DNA from: Lachnospiraceae bacterium UBA3821
GTDB taxonomy: Bacteria > Bacillota > Clostridia > Lachnospirales > Lachnospiraceae
Length of the DNA stretch: 26,047 nucleotides
Direction of reading: 5' to 3'
Assembly (NCBI GenBank): GCA_002368865.1
Contig: DFDT01000218.1
Coordinates: forward strand, 1-26,047
Each line of letters opens with the position of its first letter. Position 1 is the stretch's first letter. This document shows positions 1 to 6,500 of the stretch, piece after piece. The notes beneath the pieces were generated by a model. That model had not been told where the DNA came from, did no database searches, and was given only the letters and a program-made list of their open reading frames with translations. The position numbers were made by a program, and so were the translations under genes.

Positions 1-142
1 CTGGGGGTTTAGGTTTTTCAATTATTGCCAGAATAAATGCTATCAATCCCATGAGCCATGAATTTGATTCGGATTTTGTGGAATTGTACATTTTTTCTTC
101 TCTATTATTATTTACGGGGATGTTCTCTTTGTTATTTTCCAT
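1..142 (-). CDS. Truncated small membrane protein (5' part only)
   Basis: The reading frame starts with ATG at 142 and is still open at the window edge, so only the first 47 residues are visible. A strong AGGAGG lies six bases upstream. The N-terminus is hydrophilic and rich in Asn, Lys and Glu for about 28 residues. A short hydrophobic stretch (WLMGLIAFILAII) follows, which looks like the start of a transmembrane segment. The gene lies 34 bases downstream of the XRE regulator and is probably cotranscribed with it. It is not recognised as a member of any family. It could be a small membrane partner of the regulator, but nothing seen here proves a function. Confidence 0.6.
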   Translation of the reverse strand, partial: MENNKENIPVNNNREEKMYNSTKSESNSWLMGLIAFILAIIEKPKPP

Positions 143-175
143 AACGAGCCTCCTTTTTGGGTGTGAATTTAAAAA

Positions 176-502
176 TTACTGATTTGTATCATTTTCGTTT
201 GGCTGAATCACCGAGTATCCATAGGACTCTAAAATAGCAATCACATCACGAGTTATATTTATGTTAAGTTCTTTGGATTGCCCATCTGTGTTTTCAATAA
301 TTCTATAAATATCATTGACAGACAGATTCAATATTTCTGAAATCCTCTTAAGATTATCACGATCCGGAATACCTCCATCCGTTTCCCATTTCGCGATGGC
401 TGATTTGGACACGCCAATCTTGTCAGATAATTCTTCCTGTGTCAGATGCAGGTATTTTCTCCTCGTCGAAATGATTTGTCCCAAGCTTATCTTTTTATTC
501 AT
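176..502 (-). CDS. XRE/Cro-CI family transcriptional regulator
   Basis: This 108-residue protein carries an HTH_3 (Cro/CI) domain over roughly residues 8-62. The turn and recognition helix read TQEELSDKIGVSKSAIAKWE, followed by the typical helix 4-5 segment. A short tail of about 40 residues may mediate dimerisation. The start is set by GAGGAGG eight bases upstream. A good promoter (TTGATA-N17-TACAAT) lies within 50 bp, with a perfect 13-bp palindrome just upstream of its -35 box. A near copy of that sequence sits at the same relative place before the ExbB operon, so autoregulation and control of the seven-gene cluster are plausible but inferred. The truncated membrane protein follows in the same operon. 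Confidence 0.88.
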   Translation of the reverse strand: MNKKISLGQIISTRRKYLHLTQEELSDKIGVSKSAIAKWETDGGIPDRDNLKRISEILNLSVNDIYRIIENTDGQSKELNINITRDVIAILESYGYSVIQPNENDTNQ

Positions 503-522
503 CGCTTCCTCCTCTGCTTTTT

Positions 523-551
523 ATTGTAAAGACATAGTGTGTGAATATCAA
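523..551 (-). promoter_or_regulatory. Promoter of the XRE regulator
   Basis: On the minus strand, TTGATA (546-551) is separated by 17 bp from TACAAT (523-528), about 20 bases upstream of the start codon. The elements are close to the sigma-A consensus with ideal spacing. No other promoter-like pair of this quality was seen before the gene. Confidence 0.6.
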
Positions 552-563
552 ATTACTCTTTGA

Positions 564-583
564 TTACGCTGCGTAAACAATTA
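564..583. promoter_or_regulatory. Putative operator: 13-bp perfect palindrome plus flank
   Basis: TTACGC-N-GCGTAA is a perfect inverted repeat at 564-576. It sits 12 bp upstream of the -35 box of the XRE gene promoter. The segment 568-583 matches 14 of 16 positions at 5833-5848, directly upstream of the ExbB operon promoter. It is the best visible candidate binding site for the XRE protein. Binding is inferred. Confidence 0.45.
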
Positions 584-620
584 AAGGGGTGATTACTTTT
601 ATAGAATAACAGATTTGGAA

Positions 621-650
621 AAGAAAAATCCCCACCGAAATGGTGGGGGA
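621..650 (-). terminator. Intrinsic terminator of the HNH-TerB operon
   Basis: A GC-rich stem (CCCCACC at 630-636 with GGTGGGG at 642-648, loop GAAAT) is followed on the minus strand by ATTTTTCTTTT. It lies 14 bases after the TerB-like gene and closes the cluster. Confidence 0.85.
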
Positions 651-663
651 AATACAATACATC

Positions 664-1062
664 TTATTCGATACATTCGAGAAGTTCTCTTGTCATATCA
701 ACGTATTTTTTAAGCGCATCCTCGCATTTCTTAACAGTTTCCGGCAGGACACCGATTTCTTTTGCGAACCTATCGACAAATGCTCTTTCTTCATCATCAT
801 AACCGCCATCGGCATACATCAATCCAATGATTTCAAGCACGGCAATCTTTTTATGTTTTCCATCAGCCTTTGAATAAATATCAATTGCATACTCAACAGG
901 TTTCACATTCTTCGCATCAAAGAATGCAATTCCCATTTCTATACAGTATTCCTCTATCATCTGATATTCTTCATCTGCAACCTTTCCATTTGCCTCTGCC
1001 GCCTTGACGGCAAGACTAATAAATGCTTCTTTTTCAATTGGATCTAATCTGTTCAAAAACAT
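664..1062 (-). CDS. TerB-like (TerB/DjlA helical domain) protein
   Basis: The protein is 132 residues, acidic and all-helical in appearance. It has two repeats of the TerB type: a first EKEAFISLAVKAAEANGKVADEEY block and a second one around ALMYADG-like residues (IGLMYADGGYDDEERAFVDRFAKEIG). The pattern of an acidic 'A(D/N)G.(D/V)..E' loop after a helix is the metal-binding signature of TerB-like domains. These domains recur in tellurite-resistance and phage- or stress-response clusters. A good AGGGAGG site precedes the start. This is the last gene of the operon, 11 bases after the glycine-rich protein and just before the terminator. Its exact role is unknown; a cytoplasmic regulatory or metal-sensing part of the system is an inference. 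Confidence 0.75.
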   Translation of the reverse strand: MFLNRLDPIEKEAFISLAVKAAEANGKVADEEYQMIEEYCIEMGIAFFDAKNVKPVEYAIDIYSKADGKHKKIAVLEIIGLMYADGGYDDEERAFVDRFAKEIGVLPETVKKCEDALKKYVDMTRELLECIE

Positions 1063-1073
1063 AAGCCACCTCC

Positions 1074-2105
1074 CTAAGCCACATCTGTAATATCGTTAAG
1101 GACTACATTTGCATCCCCAATCACATCATCGACCGCATCTTTGTTGACCTTATTGATCTCATCAGCGCCCTGTTTCAAAACAAGCTTCACTTGACACATT
1201 GTATACATGAGCCCTGCAAGTAGAATGACGTTTTCGGTTGCCAGCTTCTCTTTCTCTGTAAAATCTTCCCACTGTGTCTTCCCATTAAAATTCACAATAT
1301 GATTAATGATATTTAAGTACTTTCTGTAAATGCTTTCCACTTTTGTGAGACTTTCCTTGAAAGCAGTCGCCGCTTCTGTAAGTTCATTAAAGTAGGCCAC
1401 AATAGTATTGACTTCATTCTCGGTTCGTTTTGCCTGTAAGTATGCCTCACCTGCTTTGTTCGAAAGTTTGCACCCCGTAACATTAAATATTATTCCACCT
1501 ACAAGAAGCCCTACCCCAAGTGTAGCTCCTCCTAAAACCGCAGTTCCAAGTGCCATTCCGCCACCGCCTGCAGCAATTGATCCTCCTCCCAAGGCTGCCA
1601 ATGTGGCATTTGTAGCAGCCGCACCGGTTAAGGTAGAAATTGCCGTACCTGTTGATGCTGTACCTAAAGCCATAACTGCAGAAGTTGTGGCACCAGCTGC
1701 AGCAAATCCACCAGCAGTACCTGCCGCAGCACCGCCAACTCCTCCAAGAAGCAGTCCTGCACCTGCAGATATCTTCTTCAGTTCCTCTGCTTCGTATTCT
1801 GGAAGATTAATACCTCCTCTTTTATAAGCCTTAAACTCCGGTCTGCCTTGGATTTTTTCAATGATATCTGAAAAATCGTCAAATGAAGATAATATTTCCA
1901 ATTCCTGCGTACCAATATCATCCATCAGCGTCGTTGTTTCATCATTTTTTTTGTTAAACAGAGCAACCGCTCTCTCCTGCTTGCTCTGGGCTAGTTTCAT
2001 AGTGTCATTGGCTTCCTTCATCTTGACACCGCCATGGATTCCGGTTCCTACACCAGCCACACCGGCAACCGCCGCGATACCTCCAATTATTAACGGTAAT
2101 GGCAT
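1074..2105 (-). CDS. Glycine/alanine-rich (glycine-zipper-like) membrane protein, function unknown
   Basis: This 343-residue protein is not recognised as a named family. It starts with a short hydrophobic segment (residues 3-20, Gly/Ala/Val) and continues as a helical, charged region to about residue 105. A very long stretch of Gly, Ala, Thr and Val follows at roughly 110-215, including GGVGGAAAGTAGGFAAAG and further small-residue repeats. The C-terminal 125 residues are helical and amphipathic. Long Gly/Ala zippers of this kind pack as tightly associated membrane helices and occur in pore-forming or membrane-perturbing proteins, but that is only an analogy. It has a strong GGAGG site and lies 12 bases after the CxxCxxCC gene and 11 before the TerB-like gene, so it is cotranscribed with both. 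Confidence 0.8.
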   Translation of the reverse strand: MPLPLIIGGIAAVAGVAGVGTGIHGGVKMKEANDTMKLAQSKQERAVALFNKKNDETTTLMDDIGTQELEILSSFDDFSDIIEKIQGRPEFKAYKRGGINLPEYEAEELKKISAGAGLLLGGVGGAAAGTAGGFAAAGATTSAVMALGTASTGTAISTLTGAAATNATLAALGGGSIAAGGGGMALGTAVLGGATLGVGLLVGGIIFNVTGCKLSNKAGEAYLQAKRTENEVNTIVAYFNELTEAATAFKESLTKVESIYRKYLNIINHIVNFNGKTQWEDFTEKEKLATENVILLAGLMYTMCQVKLVLKQGADEINKVNKDAVDDVIGDANVVLNDITDVA

Positions 2106-2117
2106 ACTGCTACCTCC

Positions 2118-2366
2118 TCACAATGTCTGTAAATACTCGCAGGCTTCTTTATTAAGCCTGTAATATTCTTCTTTCGTGTATAGCTCTGCAAAAAACGCAT
2201 CATAGCATTCGTCTATTCTGCACAACAACGGTCTTTCATCGTATATTGAGCAAAGATTGTCCGATAGATATTTGCAGATTCCATCGCCCCTGTCCAATTC
2301 CTTATATAACTCTGATCTATCCAGATGTCTGCAACAGTTTCCGCATTGTTTGCAGTCGAACATCAT
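2118..2366 (-). CDS. Small YkgJ-type CxxCxxCC cysteine-cluster protein
   Basis: The 82-residue protein opens with CKQCGNCC (Cys5, Cys8, Cys11, Cys12). Four more cysteines follow at about 31, 39, 49 and 54, including the typical 'YDERPLLCR' segment. This is the signature of the UPF0153/YkgJ family (putative zinc or iron-sulfur binding), here near its minimum length. It overlaps the preceding HNH-like gene by four bases (ATGA), so translation is probably coupled. In this family the reaction is generally unknown; some members are suspected of acting on or maturing partner proteins. Its tight coupling with the HNH-like protein suggests that it serves that protein, which is inference. Confidence 0.85.
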   Translation of the reverse strand: MMFDCKQCGNCCRHLDRSELYKELDRGDGICKYLSDNLCSIYDERPLLCRIDECYDAFFAELYTKEEYYRLNKEACEYLQTL

Positions 2367-3988
2367 CCAAATACCAACCTGTTGTTCTTATTCCCCATAA
2401 AGGAATCAAAGTCACCTTTCCATGGAATCTGAATACCAAGCGTTTCATAGGCATTAAGCAAAATTGCATTTACCGCATCATCATTTTCACAAGATGAAAT
2501 ATCCTCAGCGACGTCTGCAAATCTTTCTGTATCCTTTCTGAACTGTTCAATATCAATATTAGCACTCTTTGCTGCAAGAATCTCCATAGCATCTGCAATT
2601 TCTTTATAGTTATTTGCATCTGATGGTATACTGTTCAGCTTATCAACAAGTTCATTGATAAACTTACTTCTATCAAGGAATATCAATAGAGTACATGACA
2701 GGAGACCACTCACAAGGCTCGAACAGAATGCCGTTACTATCGGTCCTATTCCCGGGGCTGCTCCAATTGGAGTCTCTGCAATCAATGCTCCTACGGCTGT
2801 TCCTGCCAAAACACTTGCACCTGATGCCAAGATCACCGTGGTTGTTTTGATTCGATCACCAAGCATTTGGTTATTGGGATTAAAAAGCAGTACCCTTCCA
2901 GCCTGTACAACCGATGCATACACCTGCCTAATGCACCGTACAAGATTTTTCGCCGTTGTGAAGAAAATATTACAAAGTGTCGTGGTAAGACTTGCCAAAG
3001 CGCCCGAGGTAAATCCCTCTCCAACCTTTGCGATTATTTCTTTATATTTCTTCTTTGCACTCTCGAGACCCTTCTTAATACCATTACCAACTGCATTCAG
3101 CATATCTTCAAGACTGCTTCCTGTAGGCACAGCCTGAAGCTCCTCTTTTGTGCACATCCAGATTTCTACAAAAATAAAACCAAGTGCCTGCCTCAGCCCC
3201 ATTTCTGCTCCACGCTTTGCAGCGGCATTTGCTGTGTCTTTGGCAAACTGCGGGCTTGTATAATATGCCTGTGCAAGCTTTGCATCATATTCCTTTTTAG
3301 ATCGGTTATACTCTTTACGAAGGCTTTCCTTGACTTCTTCGGTGAGTGGTTCACCCTTTTTCCCACCTTGGTTAACCTTCGTAGGGTTGTCCTCACACCA
3401 TTGGATGTATTCCTCAACGGTCATGTCACTTTTGTTACGATTAAGATCAGCATTTGTAAATCTAAGATTTCCGGGATCGTTGGCTAGATCTATTCCGTCA
3501 AGACCTGCCAACACCCTACCTCTGTCCTCATGTATCTCTTTTGCCGACATCACATGATCCAACTGCCCCTGATGTTCTCTCGTAATGGTTTTGTTATTCC
3601 TCGGAATAAGAATGTTACCAGGTACATACGCATCTTCCAACATGGTCCCATTCGAATCAAAGGTTTCCCGAGCATCATGTTTAATCTGAGCAAATCTCTT
3701 GTCTGAATGATATGTAGCAGTGTCATATTCACCTCTTGCATCATACGCAGCCACATTTTGAGCATTCTTATACTGCATATTCAAATCTGATCCTATCTTT
3801 CGGACATTATGAATTGTGTCCACATCTCCACCATGCTGATCGTGAACGAGAAAATCCAACCCAAATGATGTCACTAGGCTCTGAAGAATAACACGCTCAT
3901 ACTCTGCCCATATACTGCGAAATACATTATCCTCCGGATCCATCCTGGGACCATTCTTCAATTCTCCTACAAAAGTAGCTCCATCCAT
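2363..3988 (-). CDS. HNH-like nuclease motif fused to a membrane segment; candidate effector
   Basis: This 541-residue protein is not a family I can name. The N-terminal 120 residues contain a distinctive patch (LDFLVHDQHGGDVDTIHNVR, about 45-63). An HNH-like arrangement follows: H139, D144-H145, then PGNLRF with N174, then DLNRNKSD with N183, N185 and K186. This fits the DH...NL...N.xK order of HNH nucleases. Residues 215-240 are charged and helical. A hydrophobic Gly/Ala-rich double segment spans about 385-437 and could form a membrane hairpin, and a soluble helical tail follows. GGAG lies 11 bases upstream of the start, so the start is less certain. A likely promoter lies in the 185-base gap before it. 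The YkgJ-type gene overlaps its stop. A membrane-tethered nuclease effector powered or triggered by the ExbB/ExbD proteins is a hypothesis. Confidence 0.75.
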   Translation of the reverse strand: MDGATFVGELKNGPRMDPEDNVFRSIWAEYERVILQSLVTSFGLDFLVHDQHGGDVDTIHNVRKIGSDLNMQYKNAQNVAAYDARGEYDTATYHSDKRFAQIKHDARETFDSNGTMLEDAYVPGNILIPRNNKTITREHQGQLDHVMSAKEIHEDRGRVLAGLDGIDLANDPGNLRFTNADLNRNKSDMTVEEYIQWCEDNPTKVNQGGKKGEPLTEEVKESLRKEYNRSKKEYDAKLAQAYYTSPQFAKDTANAAAKRGAEMGLRQALGFIFVEIWMCTKEELQAVPTGSSLEDMLNAVGNGIKKGLESAKKKYKEIIAKVGEGFTSGALASLTTTLCNIFFTTAKNLVRCIRQVYASVVQAGRVLLFNPNNQMLGDRIKTTTVILASGASVLAGTAVGALIAETPIGAAPGIGPIVTAFCSSLVSGLLSCTLLIFLDRSKFINELVDKLNSIPSDANNYKEIADAMEILAAKSANIDIEQFRKDTERFADVAEDISSCENDDAVNAILLNAYETLGIQIPWKGDFDSFMGNKNNRLVFG

Positions 3989-4044
3989 GAGTTACACACT
4001 CCAATCATATGATGCTTTCAAATATTTCTTGGTTCCTAAATATC

Positions 4045-4072
4045 ATTTTATCAATTCATCTCAGTAAATCAA
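4045..4072 (-). promoter_or_regulatory. Possible promoter of the HNH-TerB operon
   Basis: On the minus strand TTGATT (4067-4072) is separated by 16 bp from TAAAAT (4045-4050), in the 185-base gap between the ExbD-like accessory gene and the HNH-like gene. This suggests that the cluster has two transcription units, although read-through from the first is possible. Confidence 0.4.
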
Positions 4073-4115
4073 TCTATATCAGATATTATGTTATTTTTAA
4101 TATTTAAAGTTCAAA

Positions 4116-4147
4116 GGATCCGAACCATTGATTCTGGCTCCGGATCC
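4116..4147. other. Inverted repeat after the ExbB-ExbD unit
   Basis: GGATCCG (4116-4122) and CGGATCC (4141-4147) can form a 7-bp stem, extended inside by CCA/TGG. It lies just after the accessory ExbD-like gene. No uridine-rich run follows on the minus strand, so it is not a clear intrinsic terminator. It may act in RNA stability or partial termination. Confidence 0.35.
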
Positions 4148-4173
4148 CTGAATTCAATTCCTCTTTATAAAAA

Positions 4174-4602
4174 CTATTTAGCGTTAAGGGGTATTTTCAA
4201 ATCCGCAAATACTCTCGAAACCCATTCGTATGTTTCAAGAATAGAACTCTCATCCTTTAAAAAGTATTCTTTGGAATCCGTATTAATCTTTTCTATATAA
4301 TCTTTCAATGCTTCTGCATTATCGATTTGCTTGTCTTCTACATACACTTTATCTTGTTTTATTGTAACAGTAATTCTGTTGGGTAACTCCGCAGATTCTT
4401 TTTCGTCTATAGAAGATCCCTGCCTTACCGGTTGTTCACTCTCTTTGCTGCTCAAATTTTCCTCAGCCAAGCTTTTTGCCTCAGAGCTATTGCCTTCTCC
4501 TTTTCCATTACCACCGCCAAAGCCAACTCCCTTTCCAAACACCAGAAACAGGATGATAATTATTGCCATTATCACAATAAACAAAGCAAATACTCTTTTC
4601 AT
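4174..4602 (-). CDS. Single-pass membrane protein with ExbD/TolR-like extracellular domain
   Basis: This 142-residue protein has one N-terminal transmembrane helix (about residues 4-24). A Gly/Ser/Glu-rich linker to about 75 follows, then a compact domain that begins RITVTIKQDKVYVEDKQID and ends ETYEWVSRVFADLKI. That order (a first beta strand, a short 'D..VY.....' turn, a helix, and a late helix of the 'y..v..v...lk' type) is the pattern of ExbD/TolR periplasmic domains. It lacks the transmembrane Asp of ExbD, so it cannot carry the proton itself. Its ATG overlaps the stop of the ExbD gene by four bases, so the two are translationally coupled. It probably completes or regulates the ExbB/ExbD complex. 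The family assignment is by pattern only. Confidence 0.7.
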   Translation of the reverse strand: MKRVFALFIVIMAIIIILFLVFGKGVGFGGGNGKGEGNSSEAKSLAEENLSSKESEQPVRQGSSIDEKESAELPNRITVTIKQDKVYVEDKQIDNAEALKDYIEKINTDSKEYFLKDESSILETYEWVSRVFADLKIPLNAK

Positions 4603-5141
4603 TCGTTTTCCTCCTTCATCACCTTAAAAAAAACTTCTTTATTGCTTTCCTGCAATTGATTAAGAATATCACAAACAGTCATATACTCGACCGTATAGAT
4701 ATTTTTCTTGTTGCAGTAAAAAAAAATATATATAGGCTGATTATCTGTATTTTCTACCAAATCTAAAATCAGACTTTCAATCCTTGCTTTCGTATTTTCC
4801 GTCTTATCAACACCCATTTGAATGTTCTCAATTTCACTATTATCAATACCTTGATAAATCTTCAAGTAGTGCTTATCATTCCGTGTAATATTGTTAATTG
4901 TAAGGATAACTGCATCGGATTGGTATTTATCATAGCTGGTTTTTTGATTTTCACTCCTTGCAAGTTCTTCTGTTAATCTTTCATTCTCTTGAGTCAATTG
5001 ATACACCTTATCCTGATATGCGCTCTTAATTCCTTGTTCATTCTGCGTTCCTGTCATCATCACAATGAACAATATTGAAAACAAAACATCAAGAAGAGGC
5101 GTAAGATTTATTTCAGAAACAAACTGCCTTCTGTTTCTCAT
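4599..5141 (-). CDS. ExbD/TolR-like proton-channel subunit
   Basis: Start at the ATG at 5141 (180 residues): GGAG lies six bases upstream, and the protein then begins in the usual ExbD way with a short basic tail. The upstream in-frame ATG at 5183 has no such site. The signature EINLTPLLDVLFSILFIVMM contains the conserved transmembrane Asp (D18), which carries protons in ExbD, TolR and MotB. A predicted coiled coil of about 35 residues follows (QLTQENERLTEELARSEN). A C-terminal extracellular domain then ends in a segment around PIYIFFYCNKKNIYTVEYM. It lies 45 bases after the ExbB gene and overlaps the next gene. With ExbB it should form an ion-driven motor. ExbBD pairs are mostly known from cells with an outer membrane, so one in a Firmicute accessory region probably has a special job. 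Confidence 0.85.
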   Translation of the reverse strand: MRNRRQFVSEINLTPLLDVLFSILFIVMMTGTQNEQGIKSAYQDKVYQLTQENERLTEELARSENQKTSYDKYQSDAVILTINNITRNDKHYLKIYQGIDNSEIENIQMGVDKTENTKARIESLILDLVENTDNQPIYIFFYCNKKNIYTVEYMTVCDILNQLQESNKEVFFKVMKEENE

Positions 5142-5186
5142 TTGTATTCTCCAATCATTTTTGCCTGCATACAGCCAATGCATATA

Positions 5187-5726
5187 TTAAGAAGCATTCG
5201 CGCTGTCCACCTTGTATATTTTCTCGTAACGGTTTATACCATCCTCAATATAATTGATAAAAACAGATACAATAAGAATATCTACAACTTTATAGATGAC
5301 TGCAAAAAGGATTCCAAAAATCGTAGTAGATAATGCAAGTTCTACACCCATATACATATCTTGTCCATTACTCATAGCAAGATAAAGACCTGCAACAGTT
5401 CCAAGAATACCGAGAAGTGTAAAAATTTGTATTATAAGAGAAAATGCAGAATACCAACATCCTTTCCTTTGATAGTCTTCTAAAAACTGATCGAATTCCT
5501 CCCAGTCGTGATTTGATTCAAGTTCTATCGTCTTCTCTATCTTGCCTTTTCCCTTTCGCTTTACCAGGCTACTTCTCTTGAGTTCTTTACAATTAAGTTT
5601 CTTAATCCTAGATTTGAATCCCGCCATGATCACAATAGATACCATTGCCAAAACACATTCCAAAACAGCAATCGCAAAAATTATTGGATTGGTTACTTTA
5701 TCTAAAATATTACAGAAATATATCAT
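5187..5726 (-). CDS. ExbB/TolQ/MotA-like channel subunit
   Basis: Start taken at the ATG at 5726 (179 residues). An upstream in-frame ATG at 5738 overlaps the likely ribosome binding site GGAGG, which is four bases before the second ATG. Three hydrophobic segments are visible at about residues 13-37, 92-118 and 131-160. The last two carry the family pattern LLGILGTVAGLYLAM and ALSTTIFGILFAVIY, equivalent to the helices of ExbB/TolQ that surround the ExbD helix. Between the first two segments lies a basic, charged cytoplasmic stretch. The protein is shorter than ZorA and lacks the long helical tail of Zorya ZorA. It heads the operon with the two ExbD-like genes; the promoter and putative operator lie upstream. 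Confidence 0.88.
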   Translation of the reverse strand: MIYFCNILDKVTNPIIFAIAVLECVLAMVSIVIMAGFKSRIKKLNCKELKRSSLVKRKGKGKIEKTIELESNHDWEEFDQFLEDYQRKGCWYSAFSLIIQIFTLLGILGTVAGLYLAMSNGQDMYMGVELALSTTIFGILFAVIYKVVDILIVSVFINYIEDGINRYEKIYKVDSANAS

Positions 5727-5802
5727 CACGTCCTCCATTTAACTATCTGAGGTCAAATTATAAATCTATCATATCCCATAAAAAAGTTTGTATTTAAAAT
5801 AT

Positions 5803-5831
5803 ATTTTATCATATTATTACAATTAATGCAA
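5803..5831 (-). promoter_or_regulatory. Promoter of the ExbB-ExbD operon
   Basis: On the minus strand TTGCAT (5826-5831) is separated by 17 bp from TAAAAT (5803-5808). This is the best match in the 180 bases before the ExbB gene and leaves a leader of about 70 bases. The putative XRE site ends one base upstream of the -35 box. Confidence 0.5.
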
Positions 5832-5832
5832 A

Positions 5833-5848
5833 GCTGCGTAATAAATTA
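5833..5848. promoter_or_regulatory. Putative XRE operator half-site before the ExbB operon
   Basis: The plus strand reads GCTGCGTAATAAATTA and matches GCTGCGTAAACAATTA at 568-583 in 14 of 16 positions. In both places it lies just upstream of a -35 box. Here only one arm of the palindrome is kept; the other arm is degenerate. Shared regulation is inferred. Confidence 0.4.
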
Positions 5849-5908
5849 TCGAATTTTTAAGAAACGAGGGCTCATTTTAATGTGCGAAGTTTTCAATATA
5901 CATCTTAT

Positions 5909-6499
5909 TTAGAACATATTACTAATAAAATACTCAATTACAATAGATGACTTTGGATCATATTTTTTACCAGCTTTCGGCGCTTTGCTATTGATTTTTA
6001 TTGAATATATCTTGTTTTCAAGCCCCATTATTTTGACTGTAGGACTTGCGTGAGGATATGTTTCAATATTTGTAAAACCTAATTCTGTTAATTCATCAAC
6101 CACTTCTGAATAATCTTTAACACGTTCAACTGCGTTATCTGAATATGGCATTGCAATTCCATCAATATGTGATTGATTTTCTCCAAAACCATCAAATGAC
6201 TCAAAGCAAGCACCAATACCTAAAATCAAAATAATAAATATAAATAATCCTATATATAAAATACCGAAGATAAAATTACGCTTGTTTTCTTTTTCTTGAT
6301 TTTTTATTTTTTCAATTTCTATTTCCTTTTGTACTTCTGCCTTTTTTATTGCTGCTTCATCAACACTACGAAATACTTTTTCATTTTCGTTGTAAAGAAT
6401 AACTTTGGTTCCACAATACGTACAAAAAGCAGTAGTTCTGCCTTCTTCAATAGATAACGACGCATTGCATGAGGGACATTGCGCATTTATAAACTTCAT
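5909..6499 (-). CDS. Zinc-ribbon, single-pass membrane protein with PASTA-like C-terminus
   Basis: The 196-residue protein begins with a zinc ribbon, CPSC (8-11) and CTYC (27-30). It continues as a charged coiled coil (about 48-72, KKAEVQKEIEIEKIKNQEKE) and a single transmembrane helix at about 75-97. The outer domain (from about 125) contains DYSEVVDELTELGFTNI and ends ...DPKSSIVIEYF, with a preceding 'MGLENKIYSIKIN' strand. That resembles the 'V..L...GF.nI ... k.G.V..vsI.g...f .... v.I.y' pattern of PASTA-related domains in Lachnospiraceae proteins, but the match is loose. Its start lies within a few bases of the stop of the small gene before it, so the three small genes are probably one operon. 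Its function is unknown. Confidence 0.75.
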   Translation of the reverse strand: MKFINAQCPSCNASLSIEEGRTTAFCTYCGTKVILYNENEKVFRSVDEAAIKKAEVQKEIEIEKIKNQEKENKRNFIFGILYIGLFIFIILILGIGACFESFDGFGENQSHIDGIAMPYSDNAVERVKDYSEVVDELTELGFTNIETYPHASPTVKIMGLENKIYSIKINSKAPKAGKKYDPKSSIVIEYFISNMF

Positions 6500-6500
6500 C

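Noticed and set aside
4116..4147. Strong terminator after the ExbD-like accessory gene
   Set aside because: The stem exists, but no U-run follows on the minus strand. It is listed only as an inverted repeat.
664..5741. Labelling the cluster as a Zorya system
   Set aside because: There is no ZorA-like long tail, no OmpA-like ZorB domain and no ZorC, ZorD or recognisable ZorE sequence. Only the general plan of a motor pair plus an HNH-like protein is shared.
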